DNA of 64,000 bases from CAG-791 sp963655255 (GCA_963655255.1 CAVKEB010000002.1:1-64000); one strand, 5' to 3'. Shown: positions 25,571 through 34,803, counted from the first letter of the stretch. Numbers and translations: made by a program. The notes: generated by a model from the sequence alone, not told the origin.

Positions 25571-27004
25571 TCAATCTTCATCCAGCTTGTCGTTCAGATC
25601 CGAGCGCTTCAGGGTAAAAATGAACTCGGAGCCGACGCCTTCGGTGGAGATGACATTGATGTTTTCATTATGGGCGCGGAGAATTTCGCGGACAATGGAC
25701 AGGCCGAGACCTGTCCCTTTTTTGTCCTTGCCGCGGGAGAGATCCGTCTTGTAGAAACGCTCGAAAACCGCATCCTGTTCGCCGCGGGGGATTCCGATTC
25801 CGTGATCCTTGACGGAGACGAAAATGTGGCGATGCTTTTCATAGGTTTCCAGCCGGACGGAGGTGCTGGCGCGGCTGAACTTGATGGCGTTGTCGATCAG
25901 GTTGTAGAGGACCTGCTGAATGCGGTCCTGATCCGCGTTGACGTAGAGAACATCGCCGGTCAGAATCAGCTCCAGTGTGATCTCTTTTTTCAGGCAGGTC
26001 TGCTCAAAGGAGGCGGCGACCTGACGGATGGTCGCATTGATGTCGAAGTCCGTCCGGTTCAGGATCATTCCCCTGGTGTTGAGATTGTTCAGCGTCAGAA
26101 GATCGTTGGTCAGCTTCGTCAGGCGCTCGGTCTCGTTCAGGACGATGCCGATGTACTTCTCATGCATCTCGGGCGGAATGGTGCCGTCGAGCATGGCCTG
26201 GAGAAATCCCCGGATGGAAGTGAGCGGGGAGCGGAAATCATGTGAGACGTTGGCGATGAATTTCTTCTGATCGTCCTCGGAGCCTGCGACCTTCTGTGCC
26301 ATGTAGCCGAGGGAGGCGGCGAGGTATCCGATCTCGTCATCGCTGTCGACAGAGAGTTCATAGTGCATATTGCCGGCGGCGTACTGCTCAGTGGCCCGCG
26401 TGATCCGGCGGAGCGGAAGGTACACGATTTCCGTGAAGAAAATCAGGATAATCATCGATAGCAGGAGGATGATCAGGAGCTCCACATAGGAAATGTTGAG
26501 AAGACGGTCTGCCTCCTCACGAAGATCCGCTTCCTCGTAATGAATGGCAACATAGCCGTTTGTCTTGTAATTGCTCGTGATGGGAGCAAGGACAGAGAGC
26601 TGCTCGGTGGAAAAATAGTTCCAGAAATTCCCTTCCACGTACAGATTTCCGGCAAAAACAGAAGGATCGAATCCGTCCACACGGATTTCGGTTTCCGGAT
26701 CAATCCGCGAGCGGCTGTCCACGACGATCCGTCCGGAGGGATTCAGCACCATGATGTCCGCATCCAGATAGGAACCGAGGGCGTTCAGCTGCTTGTACAC
26801 GCTGTCGATGGAGGTCTCGGAGCTGTAGAGCTCTGCCGCATAGGAGTTGGCGATGGTGGTCGCCTCACGGTACAGGCTGTCCGCCTCCTGATGGCGTACC
26901 TGGTCCAGCGTCATGTTGGAGACAAAGGTGGCCACCACGATGAAACCGAAGACGGCAAAGAGGGCATAGGCGAGAATGAACTTCAGATAAAGCGTTTTCT
27001 TCAT
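25571..27004 (-). CDS. Sensor histidine kinase with extracellular sensor and HAMP
   Basis: A 477-residue kinase. Helix 1 spans 9-29, an extracellular PAS/Cache-like sensor 30-172 and helix 2 173-195, followed by HAMP, HisKA with His255 (SHDFRSPLTSI), N box DNAIKF, intact G1 KDHGIGIP and G2 GTGLGLSI. It lies downstream of its response-regulator gene but is separated from it by a terminator hairpin. Its ATG follows the T tract with no visible Shine-Dalgarno, which suggests low expression. The signal is unknown; the layout resembles wall or stress sensors. Confidence 0.9.
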   Translation of the reverse strand: MKKTLYLKFILAYALFAVFGFIVVATFVSNMTLDQVRHQEADSLYREATTIANSYAAELYSSETSIDSVYKQLNALGSYLDADIMVLNPSGRIVVDSRSRIDPETEIRVDGFDPSVFAGNLYVEGNFWNYFSTEQLSVLAPITSNYKTNGYVAIHYEEADLREEADRLLNISYVELLIILLLSMIILIFFTEIVYLPLRRITRATEQYAAGNMHYELSVDSDDEIGYLAASLGYMAQKVAGSEDDQKKFIANVSHDFRSPLTSIRGFLQAMLDGTIPPEMHEKYIGIVLNETERLTKLTNDLLTLNNLNTRGMILNRTDFDINATIRQVAASFEQTCLKKEITLELILTGDVLYVNADQDRIQQVLYNLIDNAIKFSRASTSVRLETYEKHRHIFVSVKDHGIGIPRGEQDAVFERFYKTDLSRGKDKKGTGLGLSIVREILRAHNENINVISTEGVGSEFIFTLKRSDLNDKLDED

Positions 27005-27011
27005 AATAAAT

Positions 27012-27036
27012 AAAAAGACCGGCGCTAGGGCCGGTC
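27012..27036 (-). terminator. Intrinsic terminator between response-regulator and kinase genes
   Basis: GACCGGC and GCCGGTC (7 bp, six-base loop) are followed on the minus strand by TTTTT, five bases after the regulator stop and eight before the kinase start. Confidence 0.85.
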
Positions 27037-27041
27037 AAGGG

Positions 27042-27755
27042 TTACACGGTGGCCTCGAATTTATAGCCGATGCCCCAGATGGTTGAAATCTTCCAGTCGG
27101 CGCTGTCGTGGATTTTCTCGCGGATCCGTTTGATATGAACATCCACGGTGCGGGTATCGCCGATATACTCATAGCCCCAGATCTGGTCCAGCAGCTGCTC
27201 TCTTGTGAAGACGCGGTTCGGCTGGGAGGCAAGAAAATATAAAAGCTCCAGCTCCTTCGGCGGCATATCGAGGCTTCGTCCCATGTAGGTGACGGAGTAA
27301 TTGGTGAGGTTGATGGAAAGATCCGGATAGGTGACAATTTTGTCGCCGGATCCGGCGGAAGAGACCGCGTTCTGCGGAGCCTGGTGCGTTCTCCGGAGGA
27401 CCGCCTTCACGCGGGCAACCAGTTCCTTGGAGTCGAACGGTTTCTCCATGTAGTCGTCGGCGCCCAGCTCGAGCCCGAGAACTTTGTCGAACACCTCGCC
27501 CTTGGCGCTGAGCATGATGATCGGGGTCTGGGATTTCGTGCGGATTTCCCGGCAGACCTGATAACCGTCAATTCCCGGCAGCATCAGATCCAGAAGAATC
27601 AGGTCCGGGGCGTAGGAGGAGAACTGCTCCAGAGCCTCCTCGCCGTCCGCCGCAATCTGTGTGTCATAGCATTCCTTATTCAGATACAGACTGATGAGCT
27701 CGGCAATGTTGGCGTCATCGTCCACGATCAGAATTTTCTGTTTGTTTACAGCCAT
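27042..27755 (-). CDS. OmpR-family response regulator
   Basis: A 237-residue regulator. The receiver has acidic VDDD at 11-14, phospho-acceptor Asp56 (LLDLMLPG) and EKPF lysine; the winged helix covers about 140-235 (DTRTVDVHIKRIREK). AGGA lies upstream of the ATG. Its own leader region contains structured repeat B1. It is the partner of the kinase immediately downstream. Confidence 0.92.
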   Translation of the reverse strand: MAVNKQKILIVDDDANIAELISLYLNKECYDTQIAADGEEALEQFSSYAPDLILLDLMLPGIDGYQVCREIRTKSQTPIIMLSAKGEVFDKVLGLELGADDYMEKPFDSKELVARVKAVLRRTHQAPQNAVSSAGSGDKIVTYPDLSINLTNYSVTYMGRSLDMPPKELELLYFLASQPNRVFTREQLLDQIWGYEYIGDTRTVDVHIKRIREKIHDSADWKISTIWGIGYKFEATV

Positions 27756-27786
27756 AGATCAAATTCCTGTCTTATCGTTTGGCGTA

Positions 27787-27931
27787 TTTGTTCAGGGCAT
27801 CTCGAATTTTCCTGCGAAAATCCTCGATGTTATCGGTCAAAGCCCCTTCGGGCCTGACCGCATGCCAATTTCCAATGTAAATATGTCCGCAAGCGGACAA
27901 TTTACCTTAGAAATTGCCATGTGCTGAACAA
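27787..27931 (+). repeat. Family B structured repeat, copy B1
   Basis: This fills the gap between the mutS2 stop codon and the response-regulator start. Terminal arms TTGTTCAG and CTGAACAA pair. Inside are a hairpin ATTTTC/GAAAAT with flanking TCGA and CCTC, a GGTCA/TGACC hairpin with a CTTC loop, and a long hairpin tipped by CCGCAAGCGG. The same layout with different stem bases occurs in copies B2 and B4. Confidence 0.8.
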
Positions 27932-30346
27932 TTACAAGTTTACAATTGTTACCCCGGCGTCGCCCTCTCCGAAGTCTCCGGAGCGGTAGGAGCGGACCCA
28001 GGACTGCTTACGCAGATAGTTCTGCACGGCATTTCGAAGAGCACCGGTGCCTTTCCCGTGTACAACGCGGACGGTATCAAGATGAGACATCCGGGCATCA
28101 TCCAGGTACTTGTCGAGAGCCATCAGCGCCTCATCGGTGGTCATGCCGAGAAGGTTGATCTCCGGAGAGATATTCATCGCGCGGGAGAGATCCAGGCCGC
28201 CGCTTTCCATCGTGTGCGAGCGGTTCTCGTAGGCGCGCTTTAAAGCGCTTGCGGTTTTCTTTTTTGCATGAGAGTCGATGGTCATGCCGGTATCTTCGTC
28301 AATGAGGGCCAGATCCTTCAGAGGAATCTGTGAATTCATGATGCCGCACTGAACGCCGACCTTGTTCTGACGGTCGGGGAGCTTGGTGACGGTTCCCTGC
28401 ATGCCGAGGGAAAGAACTCTGACCATATCGCCGATATGCAGATCGGCGGGAGTAAGCTGTGAGGTGCGCGGCTTCTTCTCTTCGGGCTTCTGGAGACGGC
28501 GGTTTTTCGCTGAAACCTTCTCGCGAAGGCTGGTTCTCGTCTGCTCCATCGCAGTCATGTCGGCACCCTTGCTGCTCTTGCGGATTGCGGAGATGGCGCT
28601 GTCCGCCTGGTCCTTGGCATCCTGCAGGATGTTGCGGGCCTTTTCGTTGGCCTGATTCAGAATTTTCTGACGGCGTTCCTCCAGGGAGTCCTCGCGCTGC
28701 TTCAGCTCCTTCGCGCGGCGTTCCAGATCTGCCTTCATTCGGTCGAGCTGCTCCTGTTCCTTCGCCGTGCGTCGGCGGGAATCCTCGAGTTCGGACAGGA
28801 CATCCTCAAAGTTACGGGTTTCCTGACTCATCTGCTCCTTCGCCGTTTCAATGATGTATCCGGGAAGGCCGAGCTTCTGCGAGATGGCGAAGGCGTTGCT
28901 CTTCCCGGGGACACCGACGAGAAGCCGGTAGGTCGGCTGGAGCGTCTCCACGTCAAACTCGCAGCTCGCATTGACGATACCGCTCGTGCGCATTGCATAG
29001 AGCTTCAGCTCCGCGTAATGCGTGGTCGCAAGCGTGGTGATTTTCCGCGTGTGCATGAAATTCAGGATGGAGATGGCGAGTGCCGCTCCCTCCGTGGGAT
29101 CCGTTCCGCTTCCTAGCTCATCGAACAGGCACAGACAATTCTTGTCCGCGCGCTTCAGGATATCCACGATGGACGTCATGTGGGAGGAGAAGGTGGACAG
29201 ACTCTGCTCAATGCTCTGCTCATCGCCGATGTCCGCATAGACCTCACGGAACAGGGAGAGCTCACTGTGTTCTCCTGCCGGGATGTGAAGCCCCGCCATG
29301 CCCATGAGCTCGAAAAGACCGACCGTCTTAAGCGTCACGGTTTTGCCGCCGGTATTGGGGCCGGTGACGATGATCATGTCATAATCTTCCCCGATCGTCA
29401 GATCAATGGGAACCACCTTCTTCGCGTCAATCAGAGGGTGCCGCCCCTTGTGGATCCGAATGATATGATCCTCATTGAAATCGGGACGGGTTGCGTTCTC
29501 ATCGAGGGCAAGACCCGCCTTGGCGAAAATAAAATCCAGCTGCGTCATGTTCGCGCAGTCGTCACGGAGGGCGGTCAGGTGGTCGGACAAAAGAGCGGAC
29601 AAAGAGGCCAGAACCTTCTCCTCCTCCTTGCGCTCCTGCACCTGAAGTTCGCGGATGGTATTGCCCATCTCGACGATGGCGGCGGGCTCAATGAACAGCG
29701 TGGAGCCGGTGGAGGACTGGTCGTGCACGATGCCGCGCACCTGTGCCTTGTATTCGCTCTTGATCGGCAGACAGTAGCGGTCGTCGCGGACCGTGATGAC
29801 ATTATCCTGCAGATAGGAGGAATAGGTCTGATTCAGCATCTTGCCGAGCTGGGCATGGATTCTGTCATCGGTAAGGCCGATCTCGCGCCGGATTTTCTTG
29901 AGCTCCGGACTGGCGTCATCGGCAATCCGGTCCTCCGCAATGATGCAGCGGCGAATTTCCGAAGAGACCGGGCTTAAGGGAACCAGACAGTCGAACAAAT
30001 CGAACAGCGGATCCGATTCCTCTCCGGGACCGGCACTTCGGATCCGCGCGACGTTCTCCAGGAAGCCTGCAAGCTGCAGAAGCTCCGGGAGAGAAAGCGT
30101 GGTACCGATGTGCAGAGCCTGAAATGCCGCAGAAAAATCGCGATTATTTCCAAAGCTTAAGGAACCGCTCCGGAACAGATATCCGAGCGCGGATTCCGTC
30201 TCCTCCTGGGCCTTGATGATGTCTCCGAGATCCGTCATGGGAGAGAGCTCGCGGCAAAGAGCCCGTCCGGGATCCGAAGTTGCATGCTCCGCAAGGAGCG
30301 CAGTGATTTTGTTAAATTCGCAGATACGCATTACTTTTTCATTCAT
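27932..30346 (-). CDS. mutS2: MutS2 (MutSB) ribosome-rescue/anti-recombination ATPase
   Basis: An 804-residue MutS2. It has an N-terminal core and clamp and an ATPase with Walker A GPNTGGKT near residue 335 and Walker B CLFDELGSGTDP. A long charged coiled coil (about 520-620), a KOW-like segment and a C-terminal Smr domain (HGKGTGALR) follow. MutS2 splits collided ribosomes or suppresses recombination in other Firmicutes. The Smr motif usually written LDLRG reads INLLG here, so nuclease activity is doubtful. No clear Shine-Dalgarno precedes the start. Confidence 0.93.
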   Translation of the reverse strand: MNEKVMRICEFNKITALLAEHATSDPGRALCRELSPMTDLGDIIKAQEETESALGYLFRSGSLSFGNNRDFSAAFQALHIGTTLSLPELLQLAGFLENVARIRSAGPGEESDPLFDLFDCLVPLSPVSSEIRRCIIAEDRIADDASPELKKIRREIGLTDDRIHAQLGKMLNQTYSSYLQDNVITVRDDRYCLPIKSEYKAQVRGIVHDQSSTGSTLFIEPAAIVEMGNTIRELQVQERKEEEKVLASLSALLSDHLTALRDDCANMTQLDFIFAKAGLALDENATRPDFNEDHIIRIHKGRHPLIDAKKVVPIDLTIGEDYDMIIVTGPNTGGKTVTLKTVGLFELMGMAGLHIPAGEHSELSLFREVYADIGDEQSIEQSLSTFSSHMTSIVDILKRADKNCLCLFDELGSGTDPTEGAALAISILNFMHTRKITTLATTHYAELKLYAMRTSGIVNASCEFDVETLQPTYRLLVGVPGKSNAFAISQKLGLPGYIIETAKEQMSQETRNFEDVLSELEDSRRRTAKEQEQLDRMKADLERRAKELKQREDSLEERRQKILNQANEKARNILQDAKDQADSAISAIRKSSKGADMTAMEQTRTSLREKVSAKNRRLQKPEEKKPRTSQLTPADLHIGDMVRVLSLGMQGTVTKLPDRQNKVGVQCGIMNSQIPLKDLALIDEDTGMTIDSHAKKKTASALKRAYENRSHTMESGGLDLSRAMNISPEINLLGMTTDEALMALDKYLDDARMSHLDTVRVVHGKGTGALRNAVQNYLRKQSWVRSYRSGDFGEGDAGVTIVNL

Positions 30347-30407
30347 AATATAAGAAGTATAACACGTTCCGTTTCCGACGTGGTCATTTAGCTATGGTAT
30401 ACTATAT

Positions 30408-30636
30408 CTGCTCAGCACAAGCTTGGTTTGCAGACGAATTGACCGCTTGCGGGCATATTCGCCTGCAAACCAAGCTTGCGGCCAAGGTCCGGAGGACCTC
30501 TGGCCGTCTGTATCGAGGATTTGCGGAGCAAATTCGAGATACAGATGCTGAGCAGGAGAAACTCAAGGTCCGGAGGACCTCTGGCCGTCTGTATCGAGGA
30601 TTTGCGGAGCAAATTCGAGATACGGATGCTGAGCAG
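30408..30636 (-). repeat. Family B structured repeat, copy B4, inverted and with an 81-bp tandem duplication
   Basis: Arms CTGCTCAGCA (30408-30417) and TGCTGAGCAG (30546-30555, again at 30627-30636) close the element. It contains a 15-bp perfect hairpin (AAGCTTGGTTTGCAG) tipped with the CCGC/GCGG motif, a GGCC...GGCC hairpin and an ATTTGC/GCAAAT hairpin. Units starting at 30484 and 30565 are an 81-bp direct repeat with almost no differences. Confidence 0.85.
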
Positions 30637-30660
30637 GAGAAAACAACGAGGCGGTTTGGA

Positions 30661-32130
30661 ATGAACGATAAACATCAGGAAGACGGATCCGTCCCGGAAA
30701 AGAAGAAAACGGATTCAACCGGGAGGGAAACAGCGGATACAGGAGCCGGACAGGAAATCAACACGGATTTCATGAAGGAAGAAATCCGACAGCGCCCGGT
30801 GAACAAGAAAAGGCTTCTTCGGAGAACTGCGATTACCGCTTTTCTGGCGGTGCTGTTCGGTGCGGTGGCCTGCGCGGTGTTCCTGCTCCTGGAACCGGTG
30901 ATCAATAATGCCATCAATCCGTCGGAGGATCCGGCACCGGTGACTTTTCCGGAGGAAACTACGGATGAAGAGATGTCGCCGGAGGACATGATTGCCAACG
31001 ACGAACAGATTCAGGAGGCGGAAGCGGAGAAAAAGGCGGCGAGCCTTGTCGATGTGGACGCGATCCGGGACGAGGTTCTCGCAGAGGTCAGAAAGGACCT
31101 TGCCGCGGAGAACAAGAAACAGGATCAGGAGATTTCGGCTTCCGAATATGAACAGGTCTATGCGTCGTTAAGCGAACTGGCGCAGGAGGCCCAGCGCTCC
31201 ATGGTGACGGTGACGGCAATCACGTCGGATTACGACTGGGCGGGAGATGCGTTTAACAGCGCAGGTTCGGCCAGCGGCCTGATCATTGCGGAACACGGAA
31301 AGGACATCCTGATTTTATCGGATGACAACGGATGTGCGAAGGCAGAAGAAATCCGGGTAACCTTTCATGACGGGCAGCAGGCCGATGCGTCGATCGTGTC
31401 GCAGGACACGGTGACCGGATTTACGATCCTGAAGGTTGAAGAGAGCAGCCTTTCGAAGACTCTGGCGGAGAACGATGAGATTACGGTTGCAAACCTCGGC
31501 AGCAGTGAAAAGAATTCGCTGACGGGAAAACCGGTGATTGCGGTCGGAAGTCCGACGGGGACCGCGGGCTCTGTGAATTACGGGATTGTGACGAATGCGG
31601 GACTTGCTCTGGATGTAGCGGACAGCGCGTATAAGCAGATCACGACCGACATTTACGGAAGCACACAGGCGAGCGGCGTTCTGACAGATCTGAATGGAAA
31701 TGTCATCGGCTGGATTGATATGAAGCACAGCAGGTCGGATTCGCCGAACCTGATCAGTGCGATCGGCATCACCGGGATGAAGTCACTCATTGAAAAAATG
31801 TCGAATGAGATCCGGATGGGGTATCTTGGCATTCACGGGACGGAAATTCCGGAGCAGGTGCGGACAGACGAGGGCCTTCCGGAGGGAGCCTACATTCTCC
31901 GAACCGAGATGGACAGCCCGGCCATGGAAGCCGGGATCCAGAGCGGTGACGTCATTACCGCTGTCGGAGGAAAGCGCGTAACCAGCTGGAGCAGCCTGGT
32001 GGATATTCTGCTGGAGTCAAGATCCGGGAGGCAGCTTTCCGTTACGGTCATGCGGCAGCAGGGAGACGGTTATGGTGAGGTGAACCTCACAGCCAACCTG
32101 ACGGCAAGGCTGACCTTCGGAAGCAAGTGA
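30661..32130 (+). CDS. Membrane-anchored HtrA-like protein without catalytic triad, with PDZ domain
   Basis: A 489-residue protein. The order is a cytoplasmic Lys-rich segment (1-55), one membrane helix (56-78), an acidic coiled-coil stalk (105-180), a trypsin-like fold (190-372) and a PDZ domain (386-468). At the triad positions of HtrA, His aligns with Asn223, Asp with Gly253 and Ser with Ala337 (GNSGG replaced by TQASG), so it is probably not a protease. GAGG precedes the ATG at 30661. Reading can extend upstream in frame through repeat B4, but that adds only repeat-derived residues. A sensor or scaffold role is inferred. Confidence 0.8.
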   Translation: MNDKHQEDGSVPEKKKTDSTGRETADTGAGQEINTDFMKEEIRQRPVNKKRLLRRTAITAFLAVLFGAVACAVFLLLEPVINNAINPSEDPAPVTFPEETTDEEMSPEDMIANDEQIQEAEAEKKAASLVDVDAIRDEVLAEVRKDLAAENKKQDQEISASEYEQVYASLSELAQEAQRSMVTVTAITSDYDWAGDAFNSAGSASGLIIAEHGKDILILSDDNGCAKAEEIRVTFHDGQQADASIVSQDTVTGFTILKVEESSLSKTLAENDEITVANLGSSEKNSLTGKPVIAVGSPTGTAGSVNYGIVTNAGLALDVADSAYKQITTDIYGSTQASGVLTDLNGNVIGWIDMKHSRSDSPNLISAIGITGMKSLIEKMSNEIRMGYLGIHGTEIPEQVRTDEGLPEGAYILRTEMDSPAMEAGIQSGDVITAVGGKRVTSWSSLVDILLESRSGRQLSVTVMRQQGDGYGEVNLTANLTARLTFGSK

Positions 32131-32148
32131 TTGATGTTTTATCACATC

Positions 32149-32309
32149 GGAGAATTCGCCTTCGCGAAATTCTCCTCGTGTCGCCGCAGACAGGCTGCGG
32201 CGGGAAAGGTAAAGTTTGAAAGTGACATCGATATGTCGCTTTCAAACTGCAGCATCGGTGCTGACGCATTCGGCAAAACCGCCTCCGCGGATTTTGCCTC
32301 AGGGAGGTA
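32149..32309 (+). repeat. Family A leader repeat, copy A2
   Basis: Four hairpins in order: GGAGAATT...AATTCTCC with CTTC loop, CGCCGCAG with CTGCGGCG, a 15-bp stem starting GTTTGAAAGTGACAT (32214-32247), and GGCAAAACCGC with GCGGATTTTGCC. The final CCTCAGGGAGG holds the Shine-Dalgarno of yhaM. Confidence 0.82.
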
Positions 32310-32313
32310 AGAA

Positions 32314-33258
32314 ATGCAGTACATCAAGGATTTAAAAGAAGGCGACAATGTAAGCAGTATCTATCTTTGCCGCAAAAAAAACGAACTGACAGCTAAGAAC
32401 GGACGTGCCTATGACAGTCTGATTCTTCAGGATAAAACGGGCAGTATTGACGCAAAAATCTGGGAGCCCGGGAGCGTCGGTATCGAGGACTTTTCGGAGA
32501 TGGATTATATCGACATTGTCGGAGAAGTCACGGTTTACCAGAAGAAGTATCAGCTGAACATCAAGCGCGCACGCAAATGCCGTGAGGGGGAATATGAACC
32601 TTCGGAATATGTGCCGGTTACCAAGAAAAACCGCAAGGAAATGTGGGATGAGATGATCCGTCTTGCCAACAAAGTCAAAGAGCCTCATCTTCGCCAGCTG
32701 ATCATCAAATTTTTCGTGGATGATAAGAATTTCGTTCATTCGTTTCAGGTTTCCTCTGCGGCCAAAACGGTTCACCATGGCTTCATGGGAGGCCTTCTGG
32801 AGCATACACTCGGCGTGATGAAGCTCTGCGATACGTTCGCGGACAATTACCCGTTCCTGAATCGCGATCTGCTCCTTACGGCGGCGATGTTCCACGATAT
32901 CGGCAAGACCAGAGAGCTCTCCCGCTTCCCGCAGAATGATTATACGGATGAAGGACAGCTGATCGGTCATATCATCATCGGTGTGGAGATGATTGATGAG
33001 AAGATCAAAGAGATTCCGGATTTTCCTCCGGTCCTTTCCGCGGAGCTCCGCCACTGCATTCTGGCTCATCACGGCGAACTCGAATACGGTTCCCCGAAGA
33101 AACCGGCTCTGGCGGAGGCGGCGGCGCTGAATTTTGCGGACAATACCGACGCAAAACTTGAGATTTTCAAGGAAATGCTGGAAAAGGGAACGGAGGAAAA
33201 TTCCTGGCTCGGCTGGCAGCAGCTTCTGGATTCCAATATCCGCAAGACGGAGATCTAA
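32314..33258 (+). CDS. yhaM: 3'-5' exoribonuclease YhaM
   Basis: A 314-residue protein with an N-terminal OB fold (1-95) and an HD phosphohydrolase domain (about 140-290; HTLGVMKLCD, MFHDIGKTRE, LAHHGELEYG). It matches Bacillus YhaM, a metal-dependent 3'-5' exonuclease acting on RNA and single-stranded DNA. Its ribosome site GGGAGG is the end of repeat A2, four bases before the ATG. The rRNA methylase gene follows by 2 bp, so the two are co-transcribed. Confidence 0.92.
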   Translation: MQYIKDLKEGDNVSSIYLCRKKNELTAKNGRAYDSLILQDKTGSIDAKIWEPGSVGIEDFSEMDYIDIVGEVTVYQKKYQLNIKRARKCREGEYEPSEYVPVTKKNRKEMWDEMIRLANKVKEPHLRQLIIKFFVDDKNFVHSFQVSSAAKTVHHGFMGGLLEHTLGVMKLCDTFADNYPFLNRDLLLTAAMFHDIGKTRELSRFPQNDYTDEGQLIGHIIIGVEMIDEKIKEIPDFPPVLSAELRHCILAHHGELEYGSPKKPALAEAAALNFADNTDAKLEIFKEMLEKGTEENSWLGWQQLLDSNIRKTEI

Positions 33259-33260
33259 GT

Positions 33261-34718
33261 ATGAAAACACAGTTTCAGAAAGATGATATTGTAACTGTTA
33301 CCATTGAAGACATCAGTGCGGATGGGGACGGAATCGGAAAAGCCGACGGCTTTACGCTTTTCATCAAGGACGCGGTCATGGGCGACACCGTGACGGCGAA
33401 GGTCATGAAGATCAAGAAAGGCTACGGCTATGCCAGGCTTCTGAATATCGTAAAACCCTCACCGTTCCGAACGGCACCCCGGTGCGAACTCGCGCGGAAA
33501 TGCGGCGGGTGTCAGATTCAGGAACTGGCCTATGACAGGCAGTTGGAATTCAAGGAGAAGAAGGTTCACGATGTTCTTGTCCGGATCGGCGGTTTCCCGG
33601 AAGAGGAAGTGACAAAGGTTTCCCACCCGATTGTCGGAATGGAGGATCCGTACCGTTTCCGGAATAAGCAGCAGCTCCCGGTGGGAGAAAAGGACGGAAA
33701 GCCGGTGACGGGATTTTACGCGAGCCATACGCACTGCATCGTCCCGGTATCGGACTGTATGGTCGGCGCGGAAGAGAATCAGAAGATCACGGCAACGATT
33801 CTGGACTGGATGAAGCAATATGAAATTCCGGCTTACAACGAAGAGACGGGAGAAGGTCTTGTAAGACATATTCTGATCCGTTCCGGCGTGTATTCCAGAG
33901 AAATCATGGTCTGTCTTGTGGTGAACGGAACGGAACTTCCGCATGAAGAAGAGCTGGTGGAGGAGCTTGCGGTTCTGCCGGATATGACCAGCATTTCGAT
34001 GAACACCAATACCGCGAAGACGAATGTCATCCTGGGGAAAAAAGTCCGTACATTGTGGGGAAAGGATACCATTGAGGATTCGCTCCATGTTTCGGACGTG
34101 GAATACAGGGGTGGCAGGGCCTGTTTCGAGGAGGCGCACCGGCAGGTGACCTTCCAGCTGTCTCCTCTTTCCTTTTATCAGGTCAATCCGAAGCAGGCAG
34201 AGCGCCTCTACAGCCTCGTCCGCTATGATGCGAAGCTCACTGGCAGAGAAGTGGTGTGGGATCTCTACTGCGGTGTTGGAACCATCGGGTGCTTCCTCGC
34301 TGCGGATGCGAAAGAGGTTTACGGTGTTGAGGTGATACCGGACGCCATCCGCGATGCCAGAAAGAACGCGGAAGAGAACCACATCAACAACATTACCTTT
34401 CATGTCGGCAGGGCAGAGGAAGTGGTTCCGGAGTACGTGGAAAAGCGTGTGAAGGCGGAGAACCGCCGCAGCAGAAAGGGTCTTGTGGATGTTGTGATCG
34501 TGGATCCGCCGCGCAAAGGCTGCGACGAGAAGTGCCTTCAGACCATCCTCGAAGTGGAACCGAAGCGTATTGTCTATGTCAGCTGCGATCCCGCAACGAT
34601 GGCAAGAGACTGCAGAATGCTGGCGGATGGCGGCTATGAGCTTGCATCCGTTCAGCCGGTCGATCAGTTCTCTCACAGCGTGCATGTTGAGACGGTAGTA
34701 CTGCTCACTAGGAAATAA
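33261..34718 (+). CDS. 23S rRNA (uracil-5-)-methyltransferase, RlmD/RumA type
   Basis: A 485-residue SAM-dependent RNA methyltransferase. A TRAM domain (1-60), a four-cysteine iron-sulfur motif (CELARKCGGC plus a later cysteine) and a Rossmann domain (DLYCGVGTIG near 335) are visible, with the nucleophilic Cys in VSCDPATMARD. It would form 5-methyluridine in 23S rRNA; Firmicutes enzymes of this type (RlmCD) may modify two sites. It ends at a strong terminator. Confidence 0.92.
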   Translation: MKTQFQKDDIVTVTIEDISADGDGIGKADGFTLFIKDAVMGDTVTAKVMKIKKGYGYARLLNIVKPSPFRTAPRCELARKCGGCQIQELAYDRQLEFKEKKVHDVLVRIGGFPEEEVTKVSHPIVGMEDPYRFRNKQQLPVGEKDGKPVTGFYASHTHCIVPVSDCMVGAEENQKITATILDWMKQYEIPAYNEETGEGLVRHILIRSGVYSREIMVCLVVNGTELPHEEELVEELAVLPDMTSISMNTNTAKTNVILGKKVRTLWGKDTIEDSLHVSDVEYRGGRACFEEAHRQVTFQLSPLSFYQVNPKQAERLYSLVRYDAKLTGREVVWDLYCGVGTIGCFLAADAKEVYGVEVIPDAIRDARKNAEENHINNITFHVGRAEEVVPEYVEKRVKAENRRSRKGLVDVVIVDPPRKGCDEKCLQTILEVEPKRIVYVSCDPATMARDCRMLADGGYELASVQPVDQFSHSVHVETVVLLTRK

Positions 34719-34758
34719 TGGAAAAGCGACTGGAAACCGCGTAAACACAGCACTTTTG

Positions 34759-34803
34759 CGACCCTTGTCTTACTCCTTGTGGAGCAGGGCAAGGGTCGTT
34801 TTT
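34759..34803 (+). terminator. Intrinsic terminator after the rRNA methylase gene
   Basis: CGACCCTTG pairs with CAAGGGTCG around a 22-base loop, followed by TTTTT. It also marks the left edge of the AT-rich island. Confidence 0.87.

Noticed and set aside
30484..30645. Tandem repeat as a CRISPR array
   Set aside because: Only two 81-bp direct units without spacers; they belong to structured repeat B4, and no cas gene is present.
30394..30660. N-terminal extension of the HtrA-like protein
   Set aside because: The frame is open, but the extension is entirely repeat B4 plus flank, and a GAGG-preceded ATG exists at 30661.
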